Shown here in pieces: positions 26,405 through 35,420 of a DNA stretch of 64,000 nt (position 1 is the stretch's first letter; each line of letters opens with the position of its first letter). Source of the stretch: Aurantimonas sp. HBX-1 (lineage in GTDB: Bacteria > Pseudomonadota > Alphaproteobacteria > Rhizobiales > Rhizobiaceae); contig NZ_CP090066.1 of assembly GCF_021391535.1 (NCBI RefSeq), forward strand, positions 509,501 through 573,500. Reading direction: 5' to 3'. The position numbers and the translations under genes are program-made. The notes beneath the pieces were generated by a model. It was given only the letters and a program-made list of their open reading frames with translations. It was not told the DNA's origin and searched no databases.

Positions 26405-27455
26405 GGTGCATACCTGCGGGAGCCGGAGCAAAGGGGGAGGCGGGCAGGGCGGGCAGCCGCGCGGGCGTGCCGGCGGCCGCCTGCTGCAGGGCGCGGGTGA
26501 CGGCGCGGCGCGCCAGCTCGATCTTGTAGGCGTTGTCGCCGGATGGCGCGGCGCCGACGAGCGCCGCGCGCGCGGCACGCTCGAACGCCTCGGGGCCGGG
26601 CACCTGGCCGGCGAGCTCGGCTTCCGCCGCCTCGCAGCGCCAGGGTTTGGCCGCAACGCCGCCGAGCGCGATCCGCGCCTCGGCGATGCGGTCGCCGTCC
26701 ATCACAAGCCCGGCGGCTGCCGAGACGAGCGCGAAGGCGTAGGAGGTGCGCTCGCGCACCTTGAGATAGCGGGAATGCTTCGCAAAGGCGGCGGCTTCGG
26801 CCGGCAGGCGCACCGCGACGATGATCTCGCCCGGGCGCCGGACCGTCCGCTGCTCGGGCGTCGTGCCGGGCAGGCGGTGGAAGTCGGCAAGCGGCACCTC
26901 GCGCCGGCCGTCGGCTCCCTCGAGCTCGACCACCGAGTCCAGCGCGGCCAGCGGCACGCAGAAATCCGACGGGTGGGTGGCGATGCAGTGCTCGCTCCAG
27001 CCGAGGATCGCATGCGCCCGGTTCTCGCCCTCCAGCGCGTCGCAGCCGCTGCCCGGCGCCCGCCGGTTGCAGGCGCTGGCGGTGTCGTAGAAATAGCGGC
27101 AGCGGGTTTCCTGCATGAGGTTGCCGCCGACCGTCGCGGCGTTGCGCAGCTGGGCGGAGGCCCCCGACAGCAGCGCCTCGGCCACCGCGGGGAAGCGGGC
27201 GGCGAAATCCGGGTCGTGGGCCAGATCGGCGTTGCGCACCATCGCCCCGATGCGGGTGCTGCCGTCGGGCAGCATCTCGATCGCCGCGAGGTCCGGCAGA
27301 TGGGTGATGTCGACGAGACGGTCGGGGCGGGCGATGCCGCCCTTCATCAGGTCGAGAAGGTTGGTGCCGGCGGCGAGGAAGACAGCGCCGGGCTGCGAGG
27401 CGGCGGCGATCGCCTCGGCGACCGTCGCGGGGCGGACATAGTCGAACCGGTTCAT
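26397..27455 (-). CDS. Molybdenum hydroxylase FAD subunit with extra iron-sulphur cysteines (PaoB-like)
   Basis: A 352-residue FAD_binding_5/CO_deh_flav_C protein. The FAD loop LAAGTNLLDLM lies near 28-37 and ATVGGNLMQ near 107-115. Cysteines C119, C129, C138 and C157 (CRYFYDT, CNRR, GSGC, SEHC) match the four ligands of the additional [4Fe-4S] cluster described in E. coli PaoB. This feature sets the PaoB group apart from ordinary xanthine dehydrogenase FAD subunits. Its ATG overlaps the small-subunit stop by four bases, and its stop overlaps the large-subunit start. Confidence 0.9.
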   Translation of the reverse strand: MNRFDYVRPATVAEAIAAASQPGAVFLAAGTNLLDLMKGGIARPDRLVDITHLPDLAAIEMLPDGSTRIGAMVRNADLAHDPDFAARFPAVAEALLSGASAQLRNAATVGGNLMQETRCRYFYDTASACNRRAPGSGCDALEGENRAHAILGWSEHCIATHPSDFCVPLAALDSVVELEGADGRREVPLADFHRLPGTTPEQRTVRRPGEIIVAVRLPAEAAAFAKHSRYLKVRERTSYAFALVSAAAGLVMDGDRIAEARIALGGVAAKPWRCEAAEAELAGQVPGPEAFERAARAALVGAAPSGDNAYKIELARRAVTRALQQAAAGTPARLPALPASPFAPAPAGMHHV

Positions 27456-27949
27456 GCGGCTTTCTCCTGGTTGGTCCCGGCCAGCCGGCCCTGCGCGTCG
27501 ATCACCGCTTCGGTGATGCCGGCATAGGCGCCGCAGCGGCAGAGATTGCCGCTCATGCCCTCGCGGACACGCTCCGGATCGGTGCCGGCCTGGCCCTCGG
27601 CGATGAGGCCGACGGCGCTCATGATCTGGCCGGGCGTGCAGTAGCCGCACTGGAAGCCGTCATGCTCGATGAAGGCGGCCTGCACCGGATGCAGTTCGCC
27701 GTTCTCGGCGAGCCCCTCGATCGTCGTGATGGCCGCGCCGTCGAAGCTGATCGCGAGGGCGAGGCAGGAATTGATGCGCCGGCCGTCGACGAGGATGGTA
27801 CAGGCGCCGCATTGTCCGCGGTCGCAGCCCTTCTTCGTGCCGGTGAGGTCCAGCCGCTCGCGCAGGAGGTCGAGAAGCGTCACGCGCGGGTCGTCGATAT
27901 CGACATGCCGCGCCTCGCCGTTGATTGTCAGGCTTAGGGAATGGTTCAT
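27452..27949 (-). CDS. Molybdenum hydroxylase [2Fe-2S] subunit (PaoA-like, no Tat signal)
   Basis: A 165-residue electron-transfer subunit. The first cluster uses C42, C47, C50 and C62 (CDRGQCGAC...NSC); the second uses C101, C104, C137 and C139 (CGYC...CRC). E. coli PaoA has a long Tat signal peptide that exports the complex to the periplasm. Here the protein begins directly with MNHSLSLTINGE, so the enzyme should stay in the cytoplasm. It is the first gene of a three-gene operon with overlapping junctions, divergent from a TetR-family regulator. Confidence 0.92.
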   Translation of the reverse strand: MNHSLSLTINGEARHVDIDDPRVTLLDLLRERLDLTGTKKGCDRGQCGACTILVDGRRINSCLALAISFDGAAITTIEGLAENGELHPVQAAFIEHDGFQCGYCTPGQIMSAVGLIAEGQAGTDPERVREGMSGNLCRCGAYAGITEAVIDAQGRLAGTNQEKAA

Positions 27950-28079
27950 GCGCTCACCCGTTCGATGATATCTCGGAGCCAATGGCGGCGGCCGTCGCCG
28001 CCGGTCACCGCAGATCGCCGCGCCGGGACGTGAACCCGAAGGCGGGATCGGCAGCGACCGTCGGCGCAAACCGGAATAT

Positions 28080-28096
28080 ACGGAGGGGCCCTCCGT
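28080..28096. promoter_or_regulatory. Candidate TetR-family operator ACGGAGGGGCCCTCCGT
   Basis: A perfect 17-bp palindrome with 8-bp arms and a single central base, in the 178-bp divergent region between the molybdenum hydroxylase operon (start 27949) and the TetR gene (start 28128). Position and symmetry are as expected for autoregulation by the neighbouring repressor. Confidence 0.65.
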
Positions 28097-28127
28097 TTAC
28101 AAGTCTCGAGGAGTTCGAAATTTCCAG

Positions 28128-28703
28128 ATGGCATTGAAGTCCGCCAAGGCAATGCGCAAACCCCGCGCCGATTCCGTCCGGAACCGGGAACGCCTGCTCG
28201 CCGCGGCAGCGGAGGTATTCCGCACGGGCGGGGCAGAGGCGAGCCTCGAGGCGGTTGCCCGATGCGCCGGGGTGGGGATCGGGACGCTCTACCGGCATTT
28301 CCCGACACGGGACGCGCTGTTCGAGGCGGTCTACCGGCGGGAGGTCGAGCAGCTGGCTGCGCTCGCCGACGAACTCGCCAAGGCGGCGGATCCGGTCGCC
28401 GCCCTGCGGGAATGGCTGCGCGCCAGCATCCGGCTGGTCGCGACCAAGCGCGGCGCGCTGACGGCCCTGGCGCTGGCGGTGGACAGTTCGTCGGACGTCT
28501 ACGCCTATTCCCAGGCCAACCTGACCCGGGCCGCCGGCATGCTGCTGAAGCGCGCCATCGCGGCGGAAGCGATCCGCGCCGACGTCACCGCCGAGGACAT
28601 TCTGCACGTGGTGATCGGCATGTCGCTGATGGGCAAGGATCCGGGCTGGGAGGAGAACGTGATCCGCCTGATCGACATCTTCGTCGACGGGCTGAAGACG
28701 TGA
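28128..28703 (+). CDS. TetR-family transcriptional regulator
   Basis: A 191-residue protein with an N-terminal TetR helix-turn-helix (residues about 15-70: RERLLAAAAEVF, then VARCAGVGIGTLYRHFPTRDALFEAVY) and a helical ligand-binding C-terminal part. It is divergent from the PaoABC-like operon, with a 17-bp palindrome 32 bases upstream of its ATG. It most likely represses that operon and itself until an aldehyde or aromatic ligand is bound. The ligand is unknown. Confidence 0.9.
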   Translation: MALKSAKAMRKPRADSVRNRERLLAAAAEVFRTGGAEASLEAVARCAGVGIGTLYRHFPTRDALFEAVYRREVEQLAALADELAKAADPVAALREWLRASIRLVATKRGALTALALAVDSSSDVYAYSQANLTRAAGMLLKRAIAAEAIRADVTAEDILHVVIGMSLMGKDPGWEENVIRLIDIFVDGLKT

Positions 28704-29003
28704 GCGGATCGGCTTCGCCGGCCCCGACGGACGGTGCCGGCGAGGCGGGCGAAGCGGGCGGGGCCCTTCAGCTCACGGTCGTCCGTCCAAGGAAGCCGAG
28801 TAGACCTGGCCGGCTTCGGGGCTGAACGCCGGGAGGTTGGCGGGAAGCCCGTGATGGAGGTGCCCGGCCAGTTAATTGGCGGCATCGGCCGGCGCTGGTC
28901 GTCGGAAATCGCACGCCGAGGGGGGCCAGACAGCCTGCGACCGGGGCACGCGATGCCGTCGCGACGATCAGGTCGCCGGATTCTGCCCGTTCAAGAGCCG
29001 CCG
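28704..29003. other. 300-base gap with no gene seen
   Basis: Between the convergent TetR and VIT-family genes. TCGCCGGC (28715-28722) and GCCGGCGA (28736-28743) could form a hairpin just after the TetR stop, with no U-tract. I see no credible coding frame or other signal in the rest. Confidence 0.4.
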
Positions 29004-29705
29004 TCAAACCGTCTGGCCGAACAGCGCGCCGATCCCGGCGGTGAGCGCCATGGCGGCCGCGCCCCAGAAGGCGACGCGGGCGGTGCCGCGCCAGATGTTC
29101 GCGCCGCCAGCCCTGGCGCCGATGGCGCCGAGGATCCCGAGGAAGGCCAGCGAAGCCCCCGAGACGATGGGGATGAGGAGGTCCGTCGGGGCGACGAAGA
29201 CCATGAGCAGCGGCATCGCCGCACCGATGGCGAAGGTCGCCGCCGACGTCAGCGCGGCCTGGACCGGGCGGGCCGTGGTCACCTCCGAGATGCCGAGCTC
29301 GTCCCTCGCATGGGACCCGAGCGCGTCGCGAGCCGTCAGCTGGACGGCGACCTCGCGGGCCAGTTCCCGGTCGAGGCCGCGGCCGACATAGATCTGCGTC
29401 AGTTCCTCGAGCTCGCCCGCGGGATCGTCGCGCAGCTCCGCGGCTTCGCGGGCGAGGTCGGCCCGCTCGGTGTCGGACTGCGACGAGACCGAGACATATT
29501 CTCCCGCCGCCATCGACATCGCGCCGGCGACGAGACCGGCGACGCCGGCGATCACGATGTCGGGGGTTGCCGCCGCGGCGGCGGCGACGCCGACAATCAG
29601 GCTCGCCGTCGAGACGATGCCGTCATTCGCCCCGAGGACAGCGGCGCGGAGCCAGCCGATCCGCTCGACGAGATGGTTTTCCGGGTGAGACAGGGTTCGC
29701 GGCAT
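29004..29705 (-). CDS. VIT1/CCC1-family membrane protein (Fe2+/Mn2+ transporter-like)
   Basis: A 233-residue protein with the VIT family signature near the N-terminus: LVERIGWLRAAVLGANDGIV, then GEYVSVSSQSDTERADL. About five membrane segments are visible, two before and three after a charged cytoplasmic middle part that in this family helps bind metal. Eukaryotic members move iron or manganese into vacuoles; bacterial members probably export Fe2+ or Mn2+. The ATG at 29705 gives the usual MPRTLSHPENHLVERIGW start. The 134 bases upstream contain nothing I recognise. Confidence 0.87.
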   Translation of the reverse strand: MPRTLSHPENHLVERIGWLRAAVLGANDGIVSTASLIVGVAAAAAATPDIVIAGVAGLVAGAMSMAAGEYVSVSSQSDTERADLAREAAELRDDPAGELEELTQIYVGRGLDRELAREVAVQLTARDALGSHARDELGISEVTTARPVQAALTSAATFAIGAAMPLLMVFVAPTDLLIPIVSGASLAFLGILGAIGARAGGANIWRGTARVAFWGAAAMALTAGIGALFGQTV

Positions 29706-29839
29706 GGGCGTCTCCAGACGGGCCAGGATCGGCAGGGTCGCGGCCTGTCGCGCCGCCTCTCCCGCGACGACCACTGGGCCGGGCTGTCCCGGAAACGCCG
29801 CGACGGCCGCGGCGATCCGGACACGAGCCGGCCTTTACC

Positions 29840-30411
29840 CTAGCGGCTTCTTCCGGGCGCTGCATTGATGCGGATCATCGTTTCCCGCCGCAGCGTCGTC
29901 ATCCGGCGCAGGGCATCGGTCCGGAACCAGAAATGCTGGACCAGCGCACCGGCGACGTGCACGCCGACGAGGATCAGCAGCGGCGTCCAGAGCAGCGTGT
30001 GGAGGTCGGCGAAGGTCTCGTTGCCGGTGATCCAGGCGAGGAGCCCGAAGGCCGGCATGGCGAGGAGCGTCACGTAGAGAAGCACATGGGTGACCCGGGC
30101 CAGCCAGTACGTCCACGTCGGCTCGTCGGGATCATGCGGCGGCCGTCCCCGGGTGGCGCGGGCGATGACGCGGATCGCCATGGCGACGAGGATGGCGGAG
30201 CCGCCGACGATGTGGACCCAGCCGAGCGTCGAGTCGAAGGCGCTCAGGCGCTCGCCTCGAAGGTCGCGTCGAACAGCGCCTCCATCGACTCGCTGTCGAT
30301 GTATTGCAGGATGATCAGGCCGACGACGAGCCAGTGCAGGACGACCTGCAGGCGCGACCAGCCTTGCCAGGTCTGGCCGGTCACCGGCCGTGAGAGGGTT
30401 TGTTGGGACAT
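29840..30411 (-). pseudogene. Cytochrome b561-family protein, interrupted by a one-base frameshift
   Basis: From the ATG at 30411, 55 codons read MSQQTLSRPVTG, RLQVVLHWLVVGLIILQYI and EALFDATFE, then end at a TGA (30244-30246). The next frame continues directly as GERLSAFDSTLGWVHIVGG and on to a TAG at 29840. Adding one G:C pair at about 30255-30256 would join them into one normal b561 protein of about 190 residues. The candidate haem histidines (LHW, WVHI, THVLLY, GVHVAG) are all kept, split over the two frames. It may be a recent mutation or a sequencing error in a short G run. An intact protein would shuttle electrons in the inner membrane. Confidence 0.8.
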
Positions 30412-30604
30412 GGCGGGGCTCCGGCGAAATAGATGACGGGACCATCCTAGCCCCGCCCTCTGACGGGCGGATGTACCGGATTATACCGATCGGCAATCTC
30501 CGCTCCGTCGCGGGGACGCAGCCTGGTCGTCTGTCTCGCGGCCCGCTCCGGCAGACCGTCGGCCCTGCCGGGGCCGTCGGTTGCCGGAGCCGGGGCCGGA
30601 CCGG

Positions 30605-31621
30605 CTAGTCCGCCGCGCGGCCGGCGCCGCGGGACGCTTCCACGGGCGCTGCATCTCCGCGCGTTGCGACCAGCGAGGCGATGATGCCGGCCGCGAGGAT
30701 CGCCAGGGTGACGCCCAGCGAGATCAGCGGCGGCACCTTGTCGATGCCGAGGAGATCGGCGGCGAAGACCTTGCCACCGATGAAGATCAGCACGCCCGCC
30801 AGGGCATATTTGAGATAGGCGAAGCGGTGCGCCATGGCCGCCAGCGCGAAGTACAGCGCCCGCAGGCCGAGGATCGCGAAGATGTTCGAGGTGTAGACGA
30901 TGAACGGATCGGTGGTGATCGCGAAGATCGCCGGCACCGAGTCGACCGCGAAGATCACGTCGGCGATCTCGATCAGGACGAGCGCCATCAGCAGCGGCGT
31001 CATGAACAGCACCGGCCGGCCGGTCTTCGGGTCGGGCTGGCGGACGAGGAAGCGCGGGCCGTGGAACTCCTCGGTCACGCGAAAGCGCCGGCGCATGAAC
31101 CGGATGACCGGGTTGTCGCCGATCGGCTTCTCCTCGCCGGAGGAAAACAGCATCTTGATGCCGGTGAGGACCAGGAAGCCAGCGAAGAGGTAGAGGACCC
31201 AGGAGAAGTTGGTGACGATCGCCGCGCCGGCGCCGATCATGATGGCGCGCAGGACGATGACGCCGAGGATGCCCCAGAACAGCACGCGATACTGGTAGAC
31301 CCGCGGCACGGCGAAGTAGGAGAAGATCATGGCGATGACGAAGACGTTGTCCATCGCCAGGGTCTTCTCGACCAGGAAGCCGGTGACGTAGTTGATCGCC
31401 GGCTCCTCGCCGAGCGTCCACCAGACGAAGCCGCCGAAGGCGAGACCGAGGGTGATGTAGAAGGCGGAAAGGCTGAAGCTCTCCTTCACGCCGATCTCGC
31501 GGTCGTCCTTGTGCAGGACGCCGAGATCGAAGACGAGGAGCGCGACGACGACGGCGACGAAGCCGAGCCACATCCAGGCGGGCTTGCCCAGCCAGTCGGC
31601 GAACAGAAACGCGAATTCCAT
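30605..31621 (-). CDS. TerC-family integral membrane protein (Alx-like)
   Basis: A 338-residue protein with about nine membrane segments and the two acidic TerC motifs: EKTLAMDNVFVIAMIF and IEIADVIFAVDSVPAIFAITTDPFIVYTSN. Alx/TerC proteins are linked to manganese export and tellurite or pH stress; metal export is the best-supported role. The ATG at 31621 follows GAGGGA. The 187 bases upstream were examined for a manganese (yybP-ykoY) riboswitch without a convincing match. It is not close enough to the efflux genes upstream to be clearly in their operon. Confidence 0.88.
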   Translation of the reverse strand: MEFAFLFADWLGKPAWMWLGFVAVVVALLVFDLGVLHKDDREIGVKESFSLSAFYITLGLAFGGFVWWTLGEEPAINYVTGFLVEKTLAMDNVFVIAMIFSYFAVPRVYQYRVLFWGILGVIVLRAIMIGAGAAIVTNFSWVLYLFAGFLVLTGIKMLFSSGEEKPIGDNPVIRFMRRRFRVTEEFHGPRFLVRQPDPKTGRPVLFMTPLLMALVLIEIADVIFAVDSVPAIFAITTDPFIVYTSNIFAILGLRALYFALAAMAHRFAYLKYALAGVLIFIGGKVFAADLLGIDKVPPLISLGVTLAILAAGIIASLVATRGDAAPVEASRGAGRAAD

Positions 31622-31808
31622 GACGGATCCCTCTGCGGCCGGCATATGCGAAATCGGGAAACGGTCCGACATCGCAAGAGAGCCGGCGCTCTTGCCAGAG
31701 GGGCCCGGACCAGCGGGACGGCCAGCACTTGGGTCCGGCAGGAACGGCTTTCAAGCCGCATCCGATCACGGCCGCGTTATTCGGTGTCGCCGGGGGAGAG
31801 GGCCCCCC

Positions 31809-33044
31809 TTAGGGGATAGCGCAGGAGGATGGCGCCCCCGGGTCCTGCCGCGACACGACGCCGACACCGTCGGAAATCGTGTCGCTGGGAAACAACACCA
31901 CGCACGTGCCCGTCGTCAGTCCGCCCAGCACCTCCGCCGTGTCCGCATCGCGGTGGCCGATGTCGACCATGCGCAACGCCGCCCGGCCGTCCTCGACGGC
32001 ATAGACGCTCCACCGGTCGCCGGTCCGGAACAGCGCGCCCAGCGGCAGGCGGCGGACGTCCTCGCCGTGCCACAGCACGATCTTCACGACGACCCGGTAG
32101 CGGTGGCCGGGCAGCAGGGCCTGCTCCGACGCCGAAAGGATGTCGAGCCTGACATTGACGCGCTGCTCCTCGATGCCGAGCGCCGAGACCTTGGTGAAGG
32201 CCGTCGGCTCGATGCGCCGCACCCGCGCCGGCAGGTCCGGGCCGCCCCAGTCGGTGATGACCGCATCGGCGCCCTCGCGGACCCGCACCGCGTCGGAGGA
32301 GAGGAGGTCCACAACCACTTCCAGCCGGCGGGGATCGCCGATCTCGGCCAGCGAGGTTCCGGTCTGGACAACCGCCTCGCTCTCGATCGGCACTGCGACG
32401 ACGACGCCGTCGATCGGCGAAAGCAGCGGGACGCAGCGGTCGGACGCGCCGCCCGCCGGCACGTCGCCTGGCTGGATCAGCCGCGCCTTCGCGCTCGCCA
32501 GCTCGCTCTGGCGTAGCGCCACCTGGCTCTGCGCCCGCTGCAGCGTCGCCTGCTTGATCTGGACATTGGTCGCCGCCGTCTCCAGCGCCGCCGCGGAGAT
32601 CGTGTTGTTCTCCCGCAGCCGCTCGGCGCGCCTGAGGTCCGATTCCGCCTGCTGCAGGTCCGCATCGGCCATGGCCAGCTCGTTCTCGGCAAGCTCCACC
32701 GCGGCAGCCGCAACGCCCACCGCAGCGTTCAGCTCGCGCTCGGAGCGCGTGTCGATGAAGCTCGGCTCGATCGGATGCAGCGTCGCGATAAGGCTGCGCC
32801 CTGCCTCCAGCCGGTCGCCGACATGCAGCGGGCTGCGTTCGGTCCGCGCCGCATAGGGTGCCGAGACGGTATAGATGTCGCGGAACTCGGCCATGCCCTC
32901 CTCGTCCACCGTGACGGTAAGCGGCCCCTCGGTGACGGCGGCGAGGTCGACCGGCACCGGCTTCTGGCGCAGCGCCTCGTAGGCGGCAAAGCCGATGGCC
33001 GCCGCCACGGCGCCGAACAGGAGGAATTTCAGCAATCGGGCCAT
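31809..33044 (-). CDS. HlyD/RND-type periplasmic adaptor protein of an ABC efflux system
   Basis: A 411-residue adaptor with one N-terminal membrane segment (LLKFLLFGAVAAAIGFAAY), an N-terminal barrel-sandwich strand, a long helical hairpin (residues about 95-185, AAAVELAENELAMADADLQQ onward) and the returning strand LLSPIDGVVVAVPIES. Such proteins link an inner-membrane pump to an outer-membrane channel. It lies three bases after the FtsX-type permease gene, so adaptor, permease and ATPase form a MacAB/DevBCA-like set. No outer-membrane channel gene is in the window. Substrate unknown. Confidence 0.9.
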   Translation of the reverse strand: MARLLKFLLFGAVAAAIGFAAYEALRQKPVPVDLAAVTEGPLTVTVDEEGMAEFRDIYTVSAPYAARTERSPLHVGDRLEAGRSLIATLHPIEPSFIDTRSERELNAAVGVAAAAVELAENELAMADADLQQAESDLRRAERLRENNTISAAALETAATNVQIKQATLQRAQSQVALRQSELASAKARLIQPGDVPAGGASDRCVPLLSPIDGVVVAVPIESEAVVQTGTSLAEIGDPRRLEVVVDLLSSDAVRVREGADAVITDWGGPDLPARVRRIEPTAFTKVSALGIEEQRVNVRLDILSASEQALLPGHRYRVVVKIVLWHGEDVRRLPLGALFRTGDRWSVYAVEDGRAALRMVDIGHRDADTAEVLGGLTTGTCVVLFPSDTISDGVGVVSRQDPGAPSSCAIP

Positions 33045-33047
33045 GGT

Positions 33048-35420
33048 TCACTCCCTCGTCTTGAGGACGCGGATCAGTTCGAGCCGGTCGATCCGGCGGC
33101 GCACCAGCAGGGCGGATGCCGCGGCCGCCGAAAGGACGATCAGGCTCGCCGTGGCGAAGGTGCTGGTCTCGAGCACCAGCGGCACCTGGAAGAGGTCGCT
33201 GGCCAAACCCTGCGTCACCAGCATGGCGAAGCCCGCGCCGAGGGCCCATCCGAGCGGCTGGGCGATGAGGACGACGAGCACGAGTTCGGTGAGCAGAACC
33301 TGCGACACCTCCATCCGGGTGAAGCCCAGCACCCGCAGGCTGGCCAGTTCCCGGGCCCGCTCCGACAGCTGGATGCGGGCCGAATTGTAGATCACGCCGA
33401 AGGCGATGATGATCGCCAAAGTGAGGTAGAGCGTGGTCATGATCGATATGTTGCGGTCGATCGTCTGGCGGAACTTCTCGCGCGACAGCGTCTGCAGGCC
33501 GAGCGAGGCGATCGCCGGCGTCGATTTGATGGCGGCGTAGAGCGGGCCCAGCTCGCTGGTGTCGACGGCGAGCTGGGCGCCGCCGACGCGCGGGCCCTCG
33601 CCGGTCAGACGGTCCAGCGCGTCGATGTCCATGTAGACGGCAAGACCCAGATAGCTCCGGACGACGGCGCTGACCCGCACCGGCGCGACGGTCTGGCGCC
33701 CCGTGAGAATCTCGACGGTCGCCGTCTCGCCGGGCGACAGGCCGAGAACTTCCGCGACCCGCTCGGAGATGACGATGCCGTCGGCCGGCAGCTGCATCGG
33801 CTCGAGATCGGCGCCGAGGACGCGCGAGAGCGTCGTCGCCGCGGGCTTGCCGGTGACGACGAGCCGCCGCGACCGGTTGCCGTTGCGCAGGATCACCGGG
33901 ACGCCGAGATAGGGCTCGGCGGCGGTCACCCCCGGCAGATGCCGGACCGCGGCCATGACCGCCGGTTCCACCGGATCGCCGAAGGCGATGCTGGCATGTT
34001 GCCGGTCGGCGCGGAAGAACACCGTCTCGACCATGAAGTCGACGGAGTCGCCGGTGAACAGCGCCGTCACCAGCAGTCCGACGCCGAGCGCCATGCCGAG
34101 GCTGGTCAGCATCGCCCGCACCGGCCTGTGCAAGAGCTCGCGGAACGCCATTACGGTGAGCTTGGAGAAGGGCCGCCCCAGCCCCATCCGCCCGAGCACG
34201 GTGCGCCGGAAGCGGGCGGGGGCGGGCGGGCGCATCGAGATCGCCGGATCGAGCGCGAGGACGGAGAGGATCGCCCTCATCGCGCCGGCCAGCGCTGCCG
34301 CCACCGAGATCGACGCGGCGATGGCGTAGAGGTCGGGGCTCGACTGGAAGACCAGGAACGGGAAGGCGAAGAACTCGCTGTAGAGCCGCGCCATGCCGCG
34401 GCCGAGCCAGGTGCCTGCGGCACTGCCGATGGCGATCCCAACCAGCGATATGGCTATCACCAGCTTGGCATAGTGCCAGGCGATCGTCCGGTCGAAATAG
34501 CCGAGCGCCTTCAAGAGGCCGATCTGCTCGCGCTCGAGCGCCACCAGCCGCGTCAGCACGATGTTGATCAGGAAGGCGGAGACGGCGAGGAAGATCGGCG
34601 TAATGATCCGCGCCATCCCCGCCAGCTGTTCCAGTTCGGCGTCCAGGAAGGCGTGCGACATCTGGTGCTGGCGCCCGTAGGCGGCCATGCCGCCATAGGG
34701 CTTCAGAAGCCGGTCGACCGCCATCAGCACCGCCGGCTCGCTGGCCCCCGGCATCAGCCGCAGCACCAGATTGTTGAACGCGTCCTCGCGATCGAACAGC
34801 GGCGCCAGCACGTCCTCGGGCATGTAGAGGATGGCGAAGCGGCGGGCGTCCGGCACCATGTCGCCGGGGCCCATCGTGTAGATGAACTCCGGCGACAGCA
34901 CCGTCGCGGTGACCCTGAGCCGCTCCTTGCGGCCGTTGAGGATCGCCGAGAAGCTGTCGCCGATCTGCAGCCGATGCGCGATGGCGAAATCCTCGTTCAC
35001 CGCCACCTCGTCGGTGCGGCCGGCGTCCGGCAGGCGGCCCTTGCGCACCAGCAGGCGGTTGACCTGCGGCTCGCCCCGGATCGGCAGCGAAACCACCTGG
35101 CCGGAGGCCGGCTCGCGCATATCCGGCATGTCGAGCAGCACACGGCGGCTGATCCGCATCTCGAAGAAGGCGACGCCCGGGATCTCGGCGATCGCCCGCC
35201 CGAGGGACAGCGGCGCCCGGTTGGCTTCGGCGAACACGTGGGCGAAGCGGTAGCGCTCGTAATAGGCCTCTCGCGTCAAGAGCAGCGAGCGATGCGCGCC
35301 GATGGCGATGATGATCGTCATGACGCCGCAGGCCATGACCAGGGCGATCGCCATGCCCTGCGCCCAGAGCCGGACGAGATCGCGCAGCAGCTTTCGGTCG
35401 AGCGCGCTCACCGCGGTCAC
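33048..35420 (-). CDS. ABC efflux permease, FtsX family
   Basis: A 790-residue membrane protein with two FtsX domains, each with membrane helices around residues about 255-380 and 690-780 and a further pair near 420-450, plus large extracytoplasmic parts. It starts with a signal-anchor helix. The likely start is the GTG at 35420, which overlaps the stop of the ATPase gene as GTGA; a GTG one codon earlier is also possible. Together with the ATPase and HlyD adaptor it makes a mechanotransmitting ABC exporter that acts on substrates in the periplasm. Confidence 0.88.
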   Translation of the reverse strand: MTAVSALDRKLLRDLVRLWAQGMAIALVMACGVMTIIIAIGAHRSLLLTREAYYERYRFAHVFAEANRAPLSLGRAIAEIPGVAFFEMRISRRVLLDMPDMREPASGQVVSLPIRGEPQVNRLLVRKGRLPDAGRTDEVAVNEDFAIAHRLQIGDSFSAILNGRKERLRVTATVLSPEFIYTMGPGDMVPDARRFAILYMPEDVLAPLFDREDAFNNLVLRLMPGASEPAVLMAVDRLLKPYGGMAAYGRQHQMSHAFLDAELEQLAGMARIITPIFLAVSAFLINIVLTRLVALEREQIGLLKALGYFDRTIAWHYAKLVIAISLVGIAIGSAAGTWLGRGMARLYSEFFAFPFLVFQSSPDLYAIAASISVAAALAGAMRAILSVLALDPAISMRPPAPARFRRTVLGRMGLGRPFSKLTVMAFRELLHRPVRAMLTSLGMALGVGLLVTALFTGDSVDFMVETVFFRADRQHASIAFGDPVEPAVMAAVRHLPGVTAAEPYLGVPVILRNGNRSRRLVVTGKPAATTLSRVLGADLEPMQLPADGIVISERVAEVLGLSPGETATVEILTGRQTVAPVRVSAVVRSYLGLAVYMDIDALDRLTGEGPRVGGAQLAVDTSELGPLYAAIKSTPAIASLGLQTLSREKFRQTIDRNISIMTTLYLTLAIIIAFGVIYNSARIQLSERARELASLRVLGFTRMEVSQVLLTELVLVVLIAQPLGWALGAGFAMLVTQGLASDLFQVPLVLETSTFATASLIVLSAAAASALLVRRRIDRLELIRVLKTRE

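Noticed and set aside
31622..31808. Manganese (yybP-ykoY) riboswitch before the TerC-family gene
   Set aside because: I looked for the conserved paired segments in the upstream leader and could not align them convincingly.
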